This document shows positions 8,838 to 18,078 of a stretch of DNA of 64,000 nucleotides, one piece after another. The position numbers and the translations under genes are program-made. Each line of letters begins with the position of its first letter. Within the stretch, counting starts at the first letter, position 1. This stretch comes from Rheinheimera sp. 4Y26 (lineage in GTDB: Bacteria > Pseudomonadota > Gammaproteobacteria > Enterobacterales > Alteromonadaceae), in NCBI RefSeq assembly GCF_025245835.1, contig NZ_JAOBWS010000009.1, positions 1 to 64,000 on the forward strand, written 5' to 3'. The notes beneath the pieces were generated by a model. That model saw only the letters and a list, made by a program, of their open reading frames with translations, was not told the DNA's origin and ran no database searches.

Positions 8838-9836
8838 TCACACCACAACGTGCCCGGCCGGGCTTTGCGCTGTTTGTTTTTCCTGCTGAGATTGGAGGCT
8901 TTTGGCCGTCACCATCCCGGCCCAATCATCGTTGTAGATGGTTTCCAGATAGTTTCCGCCATAATCCGCCGCCAGCATCACCACTTTACTGCCCGCAGCG
9001 ATCTTCGCCTGATACTGCTGTATGCCCGCCAGCACAGTGCCGGTTGACCCACCAATTAACCAGCCACGTTGTTTTGCCTGCTGCCGGCACATCGCCAGGG
9101 TATCAGCCTCTGTGACAGTGACCGAATCAAAGGCCATATCGGGGTCAAGCAAGGCTGGCCGTACACTGCCGCCTATGCCAGGGACATATCTGGGCTTCGC
9201 CTGCGGGCCAAACAAAATTGACCCATCCGGATCCACGGCAATAATTTTCACGTCGGGTTTGTGCTGTGCAAAGTATTGTGCACATCCCATAAAGGTTCCG
9301 CTGCTCCCCAGACCCAAAAACAGATAATCGATGTCAGGGATGTTTTTATGAATGGAACTGGCAGTTGTCTGAAAGTGGATCTGCGCATTGTGTTTGTTGG
9401 AGTATTGATCTGTCCAAATCATTGCCGGATTGTGTGCCAGTAAAGCGGAAACAATCTTCAGCCGTTCTTTCACAAAGCCGCCACTACTGAATTGTTCGAC
9501 CACAATAATGTCGGCACCATAGGCTCTCATGTGCGCAATATTTTTTGGTGAAGCGTTTGGATCGGTCACACAGGTAAACTTATAACCCCGTTCTGCACAT
9601 ACCATGGCCAGAGCCACCCCAAGATTGCCTGATGAAGATTCTACAATCTCGCCCCCGGGCATCAACCGGCCTTCAGCTTCCAGCGCGTCAATCATGGCCA
9701 CTGCAGCTTTGAGCTTCACCGAACCAGCCAGATTGAGGTTTTCCAGTTTGACATAACACTGCGACCGCGGCAGAAAGTCGTGCAGCTGCAAAAAGATTTC
9801 ATCACAATTCACTTCAGCCAGAGTATCGAAAATCAT
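8838..9836 (-). CDS. SbnA-like PLP-dependent N-(2-amino-2-carboxyethyl)-L-glutamate synthase, copy 1
   Basis: A 332-residue fold-type II PLP enzyme of the cysteine synthase family. The Schiff-base lysine lies in AGSVKLKAA (about residue 42), the substrate loop is ESSSGNLGVALA, and phosphate-binding glycines appear in GLGSSGTFMG. SbnA joins O-phospho-L-serine and L-glutamate, the first committed step to L-2,3-diaminopropionate. The loop after the lysine reads SVKLKAA where copy 2 (33628-34638) has SVKDRPA, so the two copies belong to different branches; the adjacent SbnB-like gene supports SbnA rather than cysteine synthase. This is the first gene of the NRPS operon: its ATG at 9836 has AGGTAAG upstream and the long intergenic region behind it must hold the operon promoter. 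Confidence 0.9.
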   Translation of the reverse strand: MIFDTLAEVNCDEIFLQLHDFLPRSQCYVKLENLNLAGSVKLKAAVAMIDALEAEGRLMPGGEIVESSSGNLGVALAMVCAERGYKFTCVTDPNASPKNIAHMRAYGADIIVVEQFSSGGFVKERLKIVSALLAHNPAMIWTDQYSNKHNAQIHFQTTASSIHKNIPDIDYLFLGLGSSGTFMGCAQYFAQHKPDVKIIAVDPDGSILFGPQAKPRYVPGIGGSVRPALLDPDMAFDSVTVTEADTLAMCRQQAKQRGWLIGGSTGTVLAGIQQYQAKIAAGSKVVMLAADYGGNYLETIYNDDWAGMVTAKSLQSQQEKQTAQSPAGHVVV

Positions 9837-10771
9837 TCACTTACCTTTAACAAAGTTAGTTTCCAGATGGGGCACAGTGCTGAAGCGGCTTGTCATCCAG
9901 AGCCTGGTCACATCTATCCGGGTTTTTGGGCAGCATAGCTGACCTGTTTTACTGTGGTCGGGTGTTCTGTTTCAAATAGAGGTCTGAAATTACCGGCAAT
10001 CCCCGGTCACAAGAAACCGGATAAAATCGTCTTTTCCGGCCAGCAGACCATGATTATGCGGTGGCAGACAACGATGCCGGGTGCTACTTCCTGCAGCCGT
10101 TAGCCCTAAGCTAAACCCATATTTTTGCATTTTTCGGATTAAACTGCGGCTAAACATTAACAAAAAATATCGTGATGTCACCAGCTTTTTTTACAACCCA
10201 GACTGGTCAGCCCAGTCATCTCAGGGACAGGCAATAGAGCGGCCCGTTAATATCAATACATATTCACTCTCTGGCCGGTTGCTGTTGAGTGGCTTGTCAC
10301 CCTGCATGTTAACCAGACATCTGTGTCTGAGCTGACATATTCCCAAACCAGCTGCAGAAACTTGTTTTAAGCTGATACAGAAAAACCAATTCAACACTGC
10401 AAAGCCGCTTCCGGACCCTGCTTTGTTGCACCACCTGTGATTTGCGGCAATAACATAATCTTCAGGTTATTGGGCGGTCAACAGCAGGCTTCAGCTAAGA
10501 CATTCAGGCAAAAAAAGATGATCTCACGTATGAGATATTTGCAATGACCCTCTGTTTACTGTGGCGGCACTTTGTGAGCTGTAAGTGGTCTGACCGTTTA
10601 TAAAAAGTTAAATTTTATTTTTACATTAGTACTTTTTCAGTTATTTTAAAGTTTCGAAAGAAGACCTTCCGCCCGGAACCTGTTTATCTCTCGGATACAA
10701 GCTGGCTACTGCAGCAAATTCTTAAGTCAGACTTTAAGTTGAAGTCAAATTATTATAGGTTTTCGCACCTG
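9837..10771. promoter_or_regulatory. Divergent intergenic region between the NRPS operon and the MMPL exporter
   Basis: About 935 bp with no convincing gene; short open frames here have no family features. It separates two divergent transcription units and must contain both promoters. A 6-bp inverted repeat with a 4-base spacer, ATCTCACGTATGAGAT at 10521-10536, is the clearest operator-like element. The stretch 10600-10660 is AT-rich and carries the spaced inverted pair AAAAAGT / ACTTTTT. No Fur-like box was seen here, unlike in front of the staphyloferrin-type operon. I see no regulator gene beside it. Confidence 0.5.
10521..10536. promoter_or_regulatory. Operator-like inverted repeat
   Basis: ATCTCA-CGTA-TGAGAT, six perfectly paired bases on each side of a four-base spacer, within the long divergent intergenic region and about 235 bp before the MMPL exporter start. 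It could be a regulator binding site; no regulator is identified and a chance occurrence is possible. Confidence 0.3.
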
Positions 10772-13120
10772 ATGGAAATGACGCGTTTTTATCGGCTTTT
10801 GACCCAGCATCGTTGGCTTGTCCTGATTCTGGCTCTCATCCTCGCAGGCTTAGTCAGTGCCGGTGCGGGTAAGCTGTATTTTCGTGGCGATTACCGGACA
10901 TTTTTTAAGCCTGACAACCCGCAGCTTCTTACCTATGAAGCCATGCAAAAACAGTTTAATAAAAGTGATAATCTGCTGGTCGGCATAGCCCCGCGCGATG
11001 GCCAGGTATTCTCAGCAGACACCCTGGCACTGGTGCAGCAAATGACCGGAGAACTCTGGCAAACACCTTATTCGCTGCGGATAGATTCATTAACTAACTT
11101 TCAGCATTCTGCAGGACAACAGGATGATTTGGTTGTAGGTCCATTACTTGAATCCGGACAGCAGCTTACCCCTGATGTGATCAACAACATTCGCCAGATC
11201 AGCCTGCAGGAACCACTGCTGCTGCAACGACTTATTTCAAAGGATGGCACTGTCACTGCCATCAACATCAGCTTAAAGTTTCCTGACACTATCTCAGACG
11301 CCGATATCCGGCAAAGCTACCAGCACGTCAGCGCATTAATCGACAAGTACCAGCAAAAACATCCGCAAGTGGATTTTTACCTGACCGGTGTAGTGGCCCT
11401 GAATTATTCTTTTTCTATGGAGGCAGAGCAGGATTCCATCCGATTGATCCCACTGATGTTTATAGCCCTGGTGCTGATGCTGCTCTGGCTGCTCAATTCC
11501 GTTTATGCCACACTGGCAACCCTGGTCGTCATTCTGAGCTCTATTACCATGACCTTGGGTGTGGCCGGTTGGACTGGGTACTTTATCAGTGTGACCACGG
11601 TCAATGTTCCCATATTTATTATGACTTTAGCTGTGGCTGACAGCGTGCATCTTGTGTTGTCGATGCAAAGAGCGCAACGCCTGGGTATGGCAAAAGAACA
11701 AGCTGTCCAGTACGCCGTCAGCCATAATTTTGTTCCGGTAATTCTGACCAGTGTCACAACCGCCATCGGCTTCCTGACCTTCAACTTTTCCGAAGTTCCG
11801 ATTTTAAGGGATTTGGGCAACCTGACCGCATTTGGTGTGATACTTGTCTGTGCCCTGAGTCTGACCCTGTTGCCCTCTCTTTTGGCCATTTTGCCGGCAC
11901 CTGTGCAACCCGCCCGTTCAGACAAAAAAGCGATGAATCTGCTCGGCACTTTCTTGCTCAAATGGCACAAGCCCGTGTTCGCTGCCGGATTCATTGTCAC
12001 AGTAATGTCTGGTTTTTCGTTAAGTTTGAATGTGGTGAATGACGAACCCCTGAAGTATTTTTCGCCTGAAACAACCTTTCGCCAGGCCAATGACTTTATG
12101 GAACAACGGCTGTCTCCGGGTATGACCATCGACATCATGTTGGAATCGGGCGAACCGGGTGGCATTAATACCCCTGAATTTCTGCAAAGGGTACAAGAAT
12201 TAAAGGAATGGCTCAGCCTGCAACCGGAAATTGTGCATGTTGTCAGTGTGACTGACATCTACAAACGACTGAACAAAAACATGAACGGTGACCAGGCTGG
12301 CTATGATCAGTTGCCACAACAACGGGAATTAGCGGCGCAATATCTGCTTCTTTACGAAATGTCCCTACCAAAGGGACTTGATATGGGCAATCTGGTTGAC
12401 ATTGATAAAAGTGCCGTCAAATCCAGCGCCACCATCCGCAATCTGGGCAGTAAAGAGCTGATTGAACTGGAAAAACGCATCCAAAACTACCTGGAAACCA
12501 GAACAGATTACAACTACAGCCTGTCTGGTGCTGCCTTGATGTTTGCCCACATCAGTGAAAACAACATGAATTCGATGTTGTTGAGTTTACCCCTTGCAAT
12601 AGCCCTGATTTCACTGTTGCTTGCAATAGTATTCCGCAGCTGGCAAATCGGTTGTCTGAGCCTGCTGGCCAATCTTATTCCCGGCATCATCGGATTTGGC
12701 ATTTGGGGGATTTACCGTGGCGAAATTAATTTAGGTCTTTCTGTTGTTGCCAGTATGGCGCTGGGTTTAATTGTCGATGACACCATCCATTTTATCTGTA
12801 ACTACCGGCGTGCGCGTAGTCAGGGCCACAATACCAGTGAAGCGGTGCAACTGACGCTGACGAATATTGGCTTTGCCATCTGGACAACTTCAGTCGTGCT
12901 GATCATCGGTTTTGGCATTCTGCTGTTCTCATCATTCCGGCTTAATGCAGACATGGGAATGCTGACGGCACTGATTATTCTGGTAGCTTTATTCACCTGC
13001 ATGATTCTGTTTCCGGCATTTTTGCTCAGTTTCGATCGACGTACGGCACAGCAACGCTCCCTGACGCCATCGCTACAAAGCCCGGTCATCAGCAGTGCCG
13101 ATTTGCGTCAGGAACCATAA
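10772..13120 (+). CDS. MMPL/RND-family lipid or hydrophobic-compound exporter
   Basis: A protein of about 782 residues built of two repeated halves, each with one helix, a large periplasmic loop and about five further helices, the 12-helix RND layout. Visible hallmarks are FRGDYRTFFKPDNPQ in the first loop, the cluster PIFIMTLAVADSVHLVLSM in the first half and the matching MALGLIVDDTIHFICNYRRA in the second, where the paired acidic residues are the likely proton-relay site. Such pumps move lipids, hopanoids or other hydrophobic molecules; substrate unknown. An in-frame TTG at 10739 would add 11 residues; I prefer the ATG at 10772, though no strong ribosome site decides it. It is in the same direction as the metabolic genes beginning 326 bp later and is divergent from the NRPS operon. 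Confidence 0.88.
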   Translation: MEMTRFYRLLTQHRWLVLILALILAGLVSAGAGKLYFRGDYRTFFKPDNPQLLTYEAMQKQFNKSDNLLVGIAPRDGQVFSADTLALVQQMTGELWQTPYSLRIDSLTNFQHSAGQQDDLVVGPLLESGQQLTPDVINNIRQISLQEPLLLQRLISKDGTVTAINISLKFPDTISDADIRQSYQHVSALIDKYQQKHPQVDFYLTGVVALNYSFSMEAEQDSIRLIPLMFIALVLMLLWLLNSVYATLATLVVILSSITMTLGVAGWTGYFISVTTVNVPIFIMTLAVADSVHLVLSMQRAQRLGMAKEQAVQYAVSHNFVPVILTSVTTAIGFLTFNFSEVPILRDLGNLTAFGVILVCALSLTLLPSLLAILPAPVQPARSDKKAMNLLGTFLLKWHKPVFAAGFIVTVMSGFSLSLNVVNDEPLKYFSPETTFRQANDFMEQRLSPGMTIDIMLESGEPGGINTPEFLQRVQELKEWLSLQPEIVHVVSVTDIYKRLNKNMNGDQAGYDQLPQQRELAAQYLLLYEMSLPKGLDMGNLVDIDKSAVKSSATIRNLGSKELIELEKRIQNYLETRTDYNYSLSGAALMFAHISENNMNSMLLSLPLAIALISLLLAIVFRSWQIGCLSLLANLIPGIIGFGIWGIYRGEINLGLSVVASMALGLIVDDTIHFICNYRRARSQGHNTSEAVQLTLTNIGFAIWTTSVVLIIGFGILLFSSFRLNADMGMLTALIILVALFTCMILFPAFLLSFDRRTAQQRSLTPSLQSPVISSADLRQEP

Positions 13121-13446
13121 GAAAAGAGTGTCAGAAAGGCCTGCGGGTGGATCAGGCAAGGGCAGTCCGCAACGGATAACGGATGCCTGAGTCAAAGAGG
13201 GTTAGCCATACCTTCACCTGTGCACCAGCGGATGAAGTGGCGTCATCTGGTACACCACAAATGGCAGGCAAGGTCTGCACAATCACAGCATTGAATCAGC
13301 GGCTGACCAGATTGTACAGACACAATGTAAAAGTGGTGTATTGCCACAGAATGAGGCTCGCCAATGGCGTTGCGACATGAACATCCCAGTGTTCATCAAC
13401 AAAGTACTATTTCTTTCATCGGGAAAAGACAGAGATTGGAATATTT
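13121..13446 (+). other. Intergenic gap before the aldehyde dehydrogenase gene
   Basis: 326 bp with no supportable gene. It contains a short hairpin, GAACA-tcccag-TGTTC, at about 13380-13395, and GGA about ten bases before the dehydrogenase ATG serves as the ribosome site. The gap is long enough for a separate promoter, so the exporter and the genes that follow may be two transcription units. Confidence 0.4.
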
Positions 13447-15087
13447 ATGCGATCATACAACTCTTATATTGCAGGTACAGATCAACAATCAGAATCGTGG
13501 GTTTATTCAATCCGCGCTTCGGCAGTGCTTAACGATTTTGTCGCCAGCGTAAAACTGAAGCGTGGTTTAGAAAAAGGCTTGCGCGACGATGGTGCTCAAC
13601 AACCAGATGTTGTCGCCCGCTGTTCCATCAGCACTCAGGAGCAACTGGATGCGGCGCTGGTGCAAGCCAAAGCAGCAACTGCACAGTGGGCTGCATTCCC
13701 ATTAGAGAAAAGACTGGAGCTGGCTCGCCGTTTTCACCTCGAAGTGAAAAAAAGACAGCAGGAATTTATTGATGTCTTGATAGCCGAAGGTCACCCCCGC
13801 AAATTAGCCGAATGGGAAGTCGCCGGCATTCTGCAATGTTCATCATATGAATCGCTGGAACTGTGGGAACGTCAACTGCATGAAGAACGTAAAATTGGTC
13901 CACGCCGATTGCTGCTGGTCCGCAAACCTGATGGTGTTGTAGTCCTGAGTCCACCACAAAATGCCGCCGCCTCTAACTCAGTCGGAGGTCTTGCTGTGTT
14001 GGTTGCAGGTAATTGTCTGGTCGTCAAAGCACCGCGCAGCTGTGCTTATGGTGTGATGTATGTCTGGCGTGACATCGTGGCACCAATACTGGAAGATTTG
14101 GGGGCACCACCCGGAGTACTGAGCATTGTTTGTGGCAACTCAGGCAATATCCTGCAGCAGTGGCTGGATAGTCCGCTGGTCAATGACATTTTTTATTTTG
14201 GTAGCAGCGAGCGTGGTATTCAGCTTGGTATTGATGCAGTGTCACGCGGCAAAAAACCCATCCTGGAGCTTGCAGGCAAAGATGGCTGTGTCGTCTGGAA
14301 GGATGCGGACCTTGGCAAAGCCGCAGAAATGCTGACAGAGTGTTTTTTTGGTTCAGGTCAGATTTGTATGGTGCCTAAATATGCCATCCTGCACCCGGAT
14401 ATTGCCGAACCATTAATAGCGCTGTTGCTGCAGAAAGTGGCTGGCATCAGACCAGGCTACCCGGAAGACAGTAATGCTCTGCTCTCCCCGGTACTACGCA
14501 CCGACGAATATTTCCGCTACCTGCAGGAAGCAACTGAAGCTGGCGCCCGTCTGCTTACAGGTGGTCATCGGGTCGAACTGGATGGTCAGCCATCACAAAC
14601 CGGTCCTTTTATTGCACCGACGATTTTGCGCATCGACAGCCTGACAAAAGCCCGCAGCATGTCCAGCGTCTCGGAAGAAACTTTCTTCCCGCTTTTGCCT
14701 CTGGTGATTCCTGAAGTTGATCATGCTGACTTACTCGATGAAGTCATTCAGTTCATCAACGACAACCAATATGGTTTGCGCAACTCATTCTGGACCAGCA
14801 GTGAATCTGTTATCTCGCAGGTCGTCAGTAAAGTAAATAATGGTGGTTTGCTGAAAATTAACGATTCACATATCGGCTTTACGCCCTGGCTGGCAACACA
14901 CGGCGGAACCGGTCTGACCGGAGGTCCATTTGGTGAGCTGAACTACCCGCTGCTGCGCTCCTCTCATTTACAGGGCATCAGTATTGCGGAGAACGTCCAA
15001 CCCAGTCAGGCCGTTTTTGAATCAACATCATTTTCAGAAGAGAAGCACAGCAAAGTTGCGCTGGATGATTTTGCGAGGGTGATATGA
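13447..15087 (+). CDS. Aldehyde dehydrogenase superfamily protein
   Basis: A 546-residue NAD(P)-dependent aldehyde dehydrogenase fold, somewhat longer than the ~490-residue norm because of an N-terminal extension of about 60 residues. Catalytic Cys307 lies in GSGQICMVPKY and the general-base glutamate in ILELAGKDG. The oxyanion asparagine region reads SPPQNAAASNS, unlike the common PWNFP, so the substrate may be unusual. It could oxidise an aldehyde to an acid or, as in acyl-CoA reductases, run in reverse. It overlaps the next gene by 4 bp (ATGA), placing it in an operon with an acyl-CoA dehydrogenase-like protein and an aminotransferase. The first Met codon at 13447 was kept because the extension is coding-like. 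Substrate not recognised. Confidence 0.87.
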   Translation: MRSYNSYIAGTDQQSESWVYSIRASAVLNDFVASVKLKRGLEKGLRDDGAQQPDVVARCSISTQEQLDAALVQAKAATAQWAAFPLEKRLELARRFHLEVKKRQQEFIDVLIAEGHPRKLAEWEVAGILQCSSYESLELWERQLHEERKIGPRRLLLVRKPDGVVVLSPPQNAAASNSVGGLAVLVAGNCLVVKAPRSCAYGVMYVWRDIVAPILEDLGAPPGVLSIVCGNSGNILQQWLDSPLVNDIFYFGSSERGIQLGIDAVSRGKKPILELAGKDGCVVWKDADLGKAAEMLTECFFGSGQICMVPKYAILHPDIAEPLIALLLQKVAGIRPGYPEDSNALLSPVLRTDEYFRYLQEATEAGARLLTGGHRVELDGQPSQTGPFIAPTILRIDSLTKARSMSSVSEETFFPLLPLVIPEVDHADLLDEVIQFINDNQYGLRNSFWTSSESVISQVVSKVNNGGLLKINDSHIGFTPWLATHGGTGLTGGPFGELNYPLLRSSHLQGISIAENVQPSQAVFESTSFSEEKHSKVALDDFARVI

Positions 15088-16214
15088 GACTGCTGGCAAA
15101 AGAAAGGGAAACCCTGGAACAATTTTTACCCGGCCTGGATGCCAAACTGGCAGCGATACCGTTGCAGACGTTAGAGAGTCCGGGAAATCCGTCACTTTCG
15201 ATGTACAAAAGTGCCGGTGGTGCGGGTCTGCTTATTCCCAAAATTCATGGTGGTAAAGGTGCTACGGCGGTACAGGCCGCCTTATTGACCAGAGCACTGG
15301 CATCACGCTCGCCTTCACTGGCACTGGCGACCACTATGCATCAGTTTTCTGTGGCCAGCCTGATCGCATTGGCTGAATCGAGTGATGGCCCGGAATGGAT
15401 GCTACTGGATGGTATCGCCACCGAACAAAGGTTGATGTCATCTGCATTTGCCGAAGGTCATGCCGGCCAGAGTATTCTGGCCCCGACCATGAAAGCTGTC
15501 TGGGATGGCCGGAACTGGCGTGTCACAGGTAAAAAACAACCCTGCAGCCTGGCGCGTTCGATGGACCTGCTGACAACCAGCCTGCAGCTTGAACATCCTG
15601 AAAAAGGGGTATCGGTGGGTGTTGCGCTGATCCCGGCACAATCACCAGGCATTTCGGTGGAACCCTTCTGGAGCTCCTGGATTCTGGGAGGCGCTGAATC
15701 CGATGCGGTGATTCTGCAGGATGTGGAGGTTCATCCCGATTTGGTGTTTGAACTCGATGCCGAGTTACAGTCGCAGGACAACGATTTGCAGACGCTGGGT
15801 TATGTCTGGTTTGAAATGTTACTGACAGCCTGTTACCTCGGCGTTGCATCAGCGCTGGTGGAAAAAGTGATGGCAAGCGGCCGCGGCACTGTGCAGGACC
15901 GAACATCACTGTGTATTCAACTGGAAAGTTCAAACTTGCTGGTCGATGCGATCGCCCGGAATCTGGATCTCGGGGATTTTGGCAAAGATGCATTATCCCG
16001 GGCGCTGATCACAAGATTTGCCGCCGCAGATAACATTCAGGCAATAGTGGCAAAGTCTGTCGAACTGTTAGGGGGCATGGCGTTTATCCGGTCCTCTGAT
16101 GTGTCCTATCTCGCCTCAGCCACCCACGCTATCGGTTTTCATCCGCCGTCGCGTAATAGTGCGATGCAATCGCTGCTCCACTGGTATGAAGGTCAACAGT
16201 GGGTGATGGTTTAA
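15084..16214 (+). CDS. Acyl-CoA dehydrogenase-fold flavoprotein, catalytic Glu apparently missing
   Basis: A 376-residue protein with the layout of the acyl-CoA dehydrogenase family: helical N-domain, a central beta domain (about 115-220, with WDGRNWRVTGKK) and a helical C-domain (ELLGGMAFIRSSDVSYL). In medium-chain type enzymes the catalytic base sits in a Y-E-G-T-type segment near the C-terminus; here the corresponding stretch reads GFHPPSRNSAMQS with no Glu. The protein may therefore use a different base, act as a flavin oxygenase, or have lost dehydrogenase activity. Substrate is unknown; related folds desaturate carrier-bound acyl or aminoacyl groups in secondary metabolism. It overlaps the aldehyde dehydrogenase by 4 bp and the aminotransferase starts 14 bp after it. 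Confidence 0.82.
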   Translation: MRLLAKERETLEQFLPGLDAKLAAIPLQTLESPGNPSLSMYKSAGGAGLLIPKIHGGKGATAVQAALLTRALASRSPSLALATTMHQFSVASLIALAESSDGPEWMLLDGIATEQRLMSSAFAEGHAGQSILAPTMKAVWDGRNWRVTGKKQPCSLARSMDLLTTSLQLEHPEKGVSVGVALIPAQSPGISVEPFWSSWILGGAESDAVILQDVEVHPDLVFELDAELQSQDNDLQTLGYVWFEMLLTACYLGVASALVEKVMASGRGTVQDRTSLCIQLESSNLLVDAIARNLDLGDFGKDALSRALITRFAAADNIQAIVAKSVELLGGMAFIRSSDVSYLASATHAIGFHPPSRNSAMQSLLHWYEGQQWVMV

Positions 16215-16228
16215 GTCAGGGAAAAATT

Positions 16229-17518
16229 ATGTCAGCGAATCATATGAGAGACATCGAACAACTTAACAGCGCCAGAATAGCTGAATTATATCGGCGTCAT
16301 TTGTCCAAAGGACGCGCAAAAGTCTCAGATGTGTTCGGCACAGAAACTGAAGTTGCCGCACAAGGGGCCTGGGTTGAAACTCTGGATGGCCAACGTTATC
16401 TGAATGCCGGTGGTTATGGCGTGTTATTACTGGGTGCGCGTCACCCTTATGTTGAAGCTGCGGTGATTAAGCAAATTCAGACCAATCCGATTGCTTCAAG
16501 AATATTGCTGGAGCCACAAGCAGCACTGGCGGCACAAGCCTTGTGCCGGGTCGTTCCGAAAGGGCTGGCACATGTCCATTTTGCAGGTTCAGGCACAGAG
16601 GCAACTGAAGCGGCAATTAAACTGGCCCGTACTCTTGGCAAAACACGGTTAATCACAACACAAAACGGCTACCACGGTAAAACCATTGGCGCTTTGTCGG
16701 TGACCGCAAATCCGCTTTATCAGAATCCGTTCCTGCCGCTGCTGGCCAACGTCAGCACTGTCCCTTTTGGTGACAGCAACGCTCTGGAAATGGAACTGAA
16801 AACAGGCCCGCAAGCCTGCGTCATTCTCGAACCGATTCAGGGTGAAGGCGGAGTCCGCATCCCACCGGCAGGATATCTGCAACAGGTCAAGGAACTTTGT
16901 CAGCGTTATGGCGCTTTATTAGTCTTTGATGAGATTCAAAGCGGCATGGGACGAACAGGTCGCTGGTGGGCGGCCGACCGGGAAGGCGTAACACCGGACA
17001 TTATGCTGGTTGGCAAAGGCTTATCAGGTGGCATAGTGCCGGTGTCAGCGATGGTTGCCACGCCGGAGGCATTTGCTGCATTTAACAAAGATCCGTTTAT
17101 TCACACCTCAACCTTCTCAGGAGCGCCCATTGCGATGGCGGCAGCCAGAGCAGCGGTCGAAGCGATAGAGGCAGAAGATCTGGTTTTCCGGTCCGCACAA
17201 ATTGGCGAAGTGCTTTTAAGCCGCATGAAAGAAATAGTGCAAAAACACTGTGATTATCTGGTTGAAGAAGTGCGTGGAGCAGGACTGCTGATTGGTGTTG
17301 AAATGAAAGGTGCCGGTTTTGCCGGTGCGCTGCTGGCCGAAATGATTGAACGTCATGTCCTGGTCAATTATTCGCTGAATGCCGGTAAGGTACTCCGATT
17401 CACCCCTCCGGCAATTATGACTGATGAAGAAGTCAGTTTTTTACTTAATGCCTTTGATGGCGCTTGTGCAGCGCTGGCAAACCAATATACGACCGTCGAG
17501 TCTGTAGGAGCTTGTTAA
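16229..17518 (+). CDS. Class III PLP-dependent aminotransferase
   Basis: About 429 residues. The PLP lysine lies in MLVGKGLSGGIVPVSA, the cofactor-ring aspartate in LLVFDEIQSGMGRTG, and the phosphate-site loop in HFAGSGTEATEAAIKLAR. Closest in feel to putrescine/acetylornithine aminotransferases, which act on terminal amines or on aldehydes made from them. With an aldehyde dehydrogenase-fold enzyme two genes upstream, interconversion of a terminal aldehyde and a primary amine is a reasonable idea, but direction and substrate are unknown. An in-frame GTG at 16199 would overlap the preceding gene; I chose the ATG at 16229 because AGGGA precedes it at good spacing. The next gene begins one base after the stop. 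Confidence 0.9.
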   Translation: MSANHMRDIEQLNSARIAELYRRHLSKGRAKVSDVFGTETEVAAQGAWVETLDGQRYLNAGGYGVLLLGARHPYVEAAVIKQIQTNPIASRILLEPQAALAAQALCRVVPKGLAHVHFAGSGTEATEAAIKLARTLGKTRLITTQNGYHGKTIGALSVTANPLYQNPFLPLLANVSTVPFGDSNALEMELKTGPQACVILEPIQGEGGVRIPPAGYLQQVKELCQRYGALLVFDEIQSGMGRTGRWWAADREGVTPDIMLVGKGLSGGIVPVSAMVATPEAFAAFNKDPFIHTSTFSGAPIAMAAARAAVEAIEAEDLVFRSAQIGEVLLSRMKEIVQKHCDYLVEEVRGAGLLIGVEMKGAGFAGALLAEMIERHVLVNYSLNAGKVLRFTPPAIMTDEEVSFLLNAFDGACAALANQYTTVESVGAC

Positions 17519-17519
17519 A

Positions 17520-18002
17520 ATGCGGCATGTTGAAATTCACTCTTTTATTCCGGGCGCTGATGCAAACCATGTGTTTGATACCTTAGCCGACTTCCGGCAC
17601 TACGCGGATTTAGTGGATGTTGTGGTCTCAGTCGATGTTGAAAAAGATGACGAAGACAATGTGCGCAGCAGCTGGGTCGTCAAATTTCGCAACGGCTTGC
17701 TGCGCTGGACAGAACAGGACTGGTTCCGCCGTCATAAATTACGACTGGATTTTAATCAGATTGAAGGGGACTTTGATGAGTTCTTTGGCGGCTGGGTATT
17801 GGTTGCAGAGCCGGATGGTGTCAAAGCATCTCTGATTGTCGATTTTGATTTTGGCGTACCTTCGCTGGCGAATATTGTTGATCCGGTCGCTGAGCGGGTG
17901 TTAACCGATGTCACCAAAGAGATACTGCGCGGCCTGTTCGGTGAACAGGTTGTGTTTCTGGACCCGGCTGCCAGCAAGCAGCAGGAACTTACGACGGCTT
18001 AA
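17520..18002 (+). CDS. SRPBCC/START-like (polyketide cyclase or CoQ-binding type) small protein
   Basis: A 160-residue protein with the helix-grip pattern of the polyketide cyclase/COQ10 family: opening strand HVEIHSFIPGADANHVFDTLADFRHYADL cut here into its parts (strand, then helix at about 12-30), central antiparallel strands (WVVKFRNGLLRW, VKASLIVDFDF) and a long C-terminal helix (about 118-145). Members bind hydrophobic ligands or act as aromatases/cyclases; no catalytic residue set is diagnostic. It begins one base after the aminotransferase stop with AGGAG at good spacing, so it belongs to the same operon and probably handles the same intermediate. There is no signal peptide, so it is cytoplasmic. 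Function beyond ligand binding is not supported. Confidence 0.8.
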   Translation: MRHVEIHSFIPGADANHVFDTLADFRHYADLVDVVVSVDVEKDDEDNVRSSWVVKFRNGLLRWTEQDWFRRHKLRLDFNQIEGDFDEFFGGWVLVAEPDGVKASLIVDFDFGVPSLANIVDPVAERVLTDVTKEILRGLFGEQVVFLDPAASKQQELTTA

Positions 18003-18078
18003 TGCCTAAGGTGAGTGCTGCCGGCAATATCCTTTTGCCGACGGCCATGTCAATCATTTGAACTTAATGGGGTTTATG

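Noticed and set aside
11503-12258. Long open frame (251 codons) on the minus strand opposite the MMPL exporter
   Set aside because: It is the antisense shadow of a well-supported gene and has no family motif or ribosome site.
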